DNA of 64,000 nucleotides, taken from NCBI RefSeq assembly GCF_038595005.1, contig NZ_CP151997.1, positions 1,736,001 through 1,800,000 on the forward strand, given 5' to 3'. This document shows positions 62,374 to 64,000 of the stretch, piece by piece. Numbering within the stretch: position 1 is the first letter of the stretch; each line of letters begins with the position of its first letter. The translations under genes were made by a program, and so were the position numbers. Source of the DNA: Chryseomicrobium sp. FSL W7-1435 (lineage in GTDB: Bacteria; Bacillota; Bacilli; Bacillales_A; Planococcaceae). The notes below the pieces were generated by a model. That model searched no databases and had not been told where the DNA came from. It saw only the letters and a program-made list of their open reading frames with translations.

Positions 62374-63669
62374 TTAAGGGTATAAACGATTTAATAGACG
62401 TGGGAATGGTATAGACTCCCTTACATGCTCAGCGCCACTAATCCAGGCAACTGTGCGCTCAAGGCCTAATCCAAAGCCTGAGTGCGGCACTGTTCCATAT
62501 TTACGAAGCTCTAAGTACCAAGCATAAGCTGCTTCATCTAATCCGTGCTCTTGAATACGTTGTTTCAGTAATTGATAATCATAAATCCGTTCTGAGCCAC
62601 CAATAATTTCTCCGTACCCTTCAGGAGCTATTAGATCCGCACAGAGAACTACATCGTCACGTTCAGGGTGAGGTTGCATATAGAACGGTTTAATACCAAC
62701 AGGGTAGTGCGTGATGAAAACTGGCTTATCATAAGCTTCAGCGATTGCCGTCTCATGAGGTGCTCCGAAATCATCTCCCCATTTAATATCATCAAAGCCT
62801 TTTTCTAGCAAGAATTCAATGGCCTCATCATAAGAGATGCGTGGGAATGGTGCTTGAATAGCTTCAAGTTTACTAGTGTCGCGTCCTAAACGTTCAAGTT
62901 CTAACTGGCAATTTTTCAAAACGGATTGAACGATATAAGAGACATAGTTTTCTTGTACTTCAAGACTTTCATTAAACTCAACAAACGCCATTTCTGGTTC
63001 AATCATCCAGAACTCAATTAAGTGACGGCGAGTTTTAGATTTTTCAGCACGGAATGTTGGACCGAACGAGAATACTTTGCCCATTGCCATTGCAGCCGCC
63101 TCCATGTAAAGCTGACCTGATTGAGATAAAAACGCATCTTCGTCAAAATACTTAGTAGCAAATAGCTCTGATGTGCCTTCAGGTGCAGATCCTGTCAAAA
63201 TTGGTGGATCCATTTTAACGAAGCCTTGATCATTAAAGAATTCATAAGTAGCTCGAATGATTTCATTTCGAATTTTCATGATTGCATGCTGTTTACGTGA
63301 GCGTAACCAAACATGACGATTGTCCATTAAGAACTCTGTGCCATGTTCTTTTGGTGTGATCGGAAAATCTTCTGCTAATGACAATACTTCAATTCCTGAT
63401 ACCTGAATTTCACAACCAAAACTGTTGCGTGTATCTTCCGTAACTGTTCCTGTCACATAGACAGATGATTCTTGTGTTAACGATTTAGCTTGTTGGAAAA
63501 GTTCTTCCCCTACATCTGCTTTTACAACGACACCTTGAACAAAACCTGTTCCATCACGTAATTGTAAAAAGGCAATTTTACCGCTTGAACGTTTGTTGGC
63601 AATCCAAGCGCCTAACTTTACTTCTTCTCCAATGAGAGAAGGCATTTGATTAATTGTAATTTTCTTCAT
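62374..63669 (-). CDS. asnS: Asparaginyl-tRNA synthetase
   Basis: A 431-residue class IIb synthetase. N-terminal OB-fold anticodon domain ([25 protein letters not shown]), then the class II core: motif 2 [25 protein letters not shown] and motif 3 [16 protein letters not shown] at 63669 follows GGAGG; an upstream frame from 63729 is non-coding. B. subtilis has aspB between ypmB and asnS; here only 13 nt separate asnS from the ypmB-like gene. Confidence 0.96.
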   Translation of the reverse strand: MKKITINQMPSLIGEEVKLGAWIANKRSSGKIAFLQLRDGTGFVQGVVVKADVGEELFQQAKSLTQESSVYVTGTVTEDTRNSFGCEIQVSGIEVLSLAEDFPITPKEHGTEFLMDNRHVWLRSRKQHAIMKIRNEIIRATYEFFNDQGFVKMDPPILTGSAPEGTSELFATKYFDEDAFLSQSGQLYMEAAAMAMGKVFSFGPTFRAEKSKTRRHLIEFWMIEPEMAFVEFNESLEVQENYVSYIVQSVLKNCQLELERLGRDTSKLEAIQAPFPRISYDEAIEFLLEKGFDDIKWGDDFGAPHETAIAEAYDKPVFITHYPVGIKPFYMQPHPERDDVVLCADLIAPEGYGEIIGGSERIYDYQLLKQRIQEHGLDEAAYAWYLELRKYGTVPHSGFGLGLERTVAWISGAEHVRESIPFPRLLNRLYP

Positions 63670-63682
63670 AACATCCTCCATC

Positions 63683-64000
63683 TTATAAATTCGAGATACG
63701 TTTCCACCAATCACCTGTTTTGAAATCAAGGTATGTATAGCTCAGTGCGTCATTTGAATTCAAATATGTCACTTCCCATACAGGACCAATCTCTTCTTGA
63801 CCAAGTTTGATCGAAAGTATTTCATTTACATCTGCTTCATCGCGCGTTAACTGCTCTGCTTGCTCTTTGGAAATTCCATCTGCTAGCTTCACTTCAAATG
63901 CTGTTTGATTGTCTTCTTTATCAAGAATATAAGCAACCTCTTCAGCTTCAGAAGTTAGTCCAATAACCGTGACATAACTTTTCACGCTATTGTAGGCATA
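63683..64000 (-). CDS. ypmB: YpmB-like protein (DUF5590), N-terminus outside window
   Basis: The last 105 codons of a frame open to the window edge. [17 protein letters not shown] and the preceding [11 protein letters not shown] match the C-terminus of YpmB, a membrane-anchored extracytoplasmic protein with PepSY-like/DUF5590 halves and unknown function. An internal GTG at 63985 is not the true start, since the frame continues upstream (AYNSV). Reads toward asnS, as in the B. subtilis order apart from the missing aspB. Confidence 0.78.
   Translation of the reverse strand, partial: YAYNSVKSYVTVIGLTSEAEEVAYILDKEDNQTAFEVKLADGISKEQAEQLTRDEADVNEILSIKLGQEEIGPVWEVTYLNSNDALSYTYLDFKTGDWWKRISNL

Overview
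The window is chromosomal DNA of a low-GC Gram-positive bacterium of the order Bacillales, most likely a spore former of the Planococcaceae (Sporosarcina/Paenisporosarcina-like; this placement is an inference from gene content and order). Supporting points are a B-type RNase P RNA, a double-headed dynamin (DynA), GpsB, YppE, YpsA, YpjP, YpmR/YpmS, a CotF-like coat protein, strong AAGGAGG ribosome binding sites and frequent TTG/GTG starts. Many blocks keep the gene order of the Bacillus subtilis ypm-yps region. The window looks like core chromosome: I see no prophage, transposase, plasmid gene, CRISPR array, rRNA or tRNA.

Layout. 1-6.6 kb: minus-strand run ypjP-thyA-dfrA-plsC-degV-ypmR-ypmS-msrA-msrB-yozE, then deoD with its own promoter (dTMP/folate synthesis, lipid acylation, methionine sulfoxide repair). 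6.7-13 kb: ypgQ-ABC-F-ypgR-brxA-methyltransferase operon, two cold-shock genes, a small zinc-binding protein, an RNase H-like protein and a 25-residue membrane peptide. 13-16.3 kb: osmC-amidohydrolase-coaW and a small membrane protein. 16.3-20.9 kb: complete branched-chain amino acid ABC importer livK-livHMGF with an internal terminator. 21-27.6 kb: a DHA2 efflux pump, ppx-ppk (polyphosphate), and a UMF1/Atg22-type MFS protein behind a CodY-like box. 27.7-31.2 kb: manganese catalase, a YuzF-like protein, ypsA with an unknown partner, and cotF, bracketed by two copies of an intergenic repeat. 31.2-41 kb: hisH-hisF, glutamate synthase gltB-gltD, divergent gltC, and ilvA. 41-43.9 kb: an ABC importer of the TrpXYZ type. 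44-57.3 kb: rlmN, a rhodanese, dynA, a DinG-type helicase, rlmL, rnpB, gpsB, yprB-yprA (mrfBA) and yppE. 57.4-64 kb: recU-ponA facing nth-dnaD-asnS-ypmB, with a mobile-looking repeat at the convergence point.

Taken together the genes cover nitrogen assimilation (GltBD/GltC, IlvA, Liv importer), oxidative damage repair (MsrA/B, BrxA, Mn catalase, OsmC), DNA repair and replication (MrfAB, RecU, Nth, DnaD, DinG-like helicase) and cell-wall or membrane maintenance (PonA, GpsB, DynA). The least explained sequence is a family of intergenic repeats near 27.7, 31.0, 41.0 and 60.8 kb. One copy is a mosaic of two repeat types, and another provides the stop codon of hisF. Also notable are a probable CTG start for nth, an SOS-box-like site between yppE and recU, a divergent stand-alone HisH/HisF pair, and an unknown protein translationally coupled to YpsA. 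I found no clearly undescribed multi-gene system.
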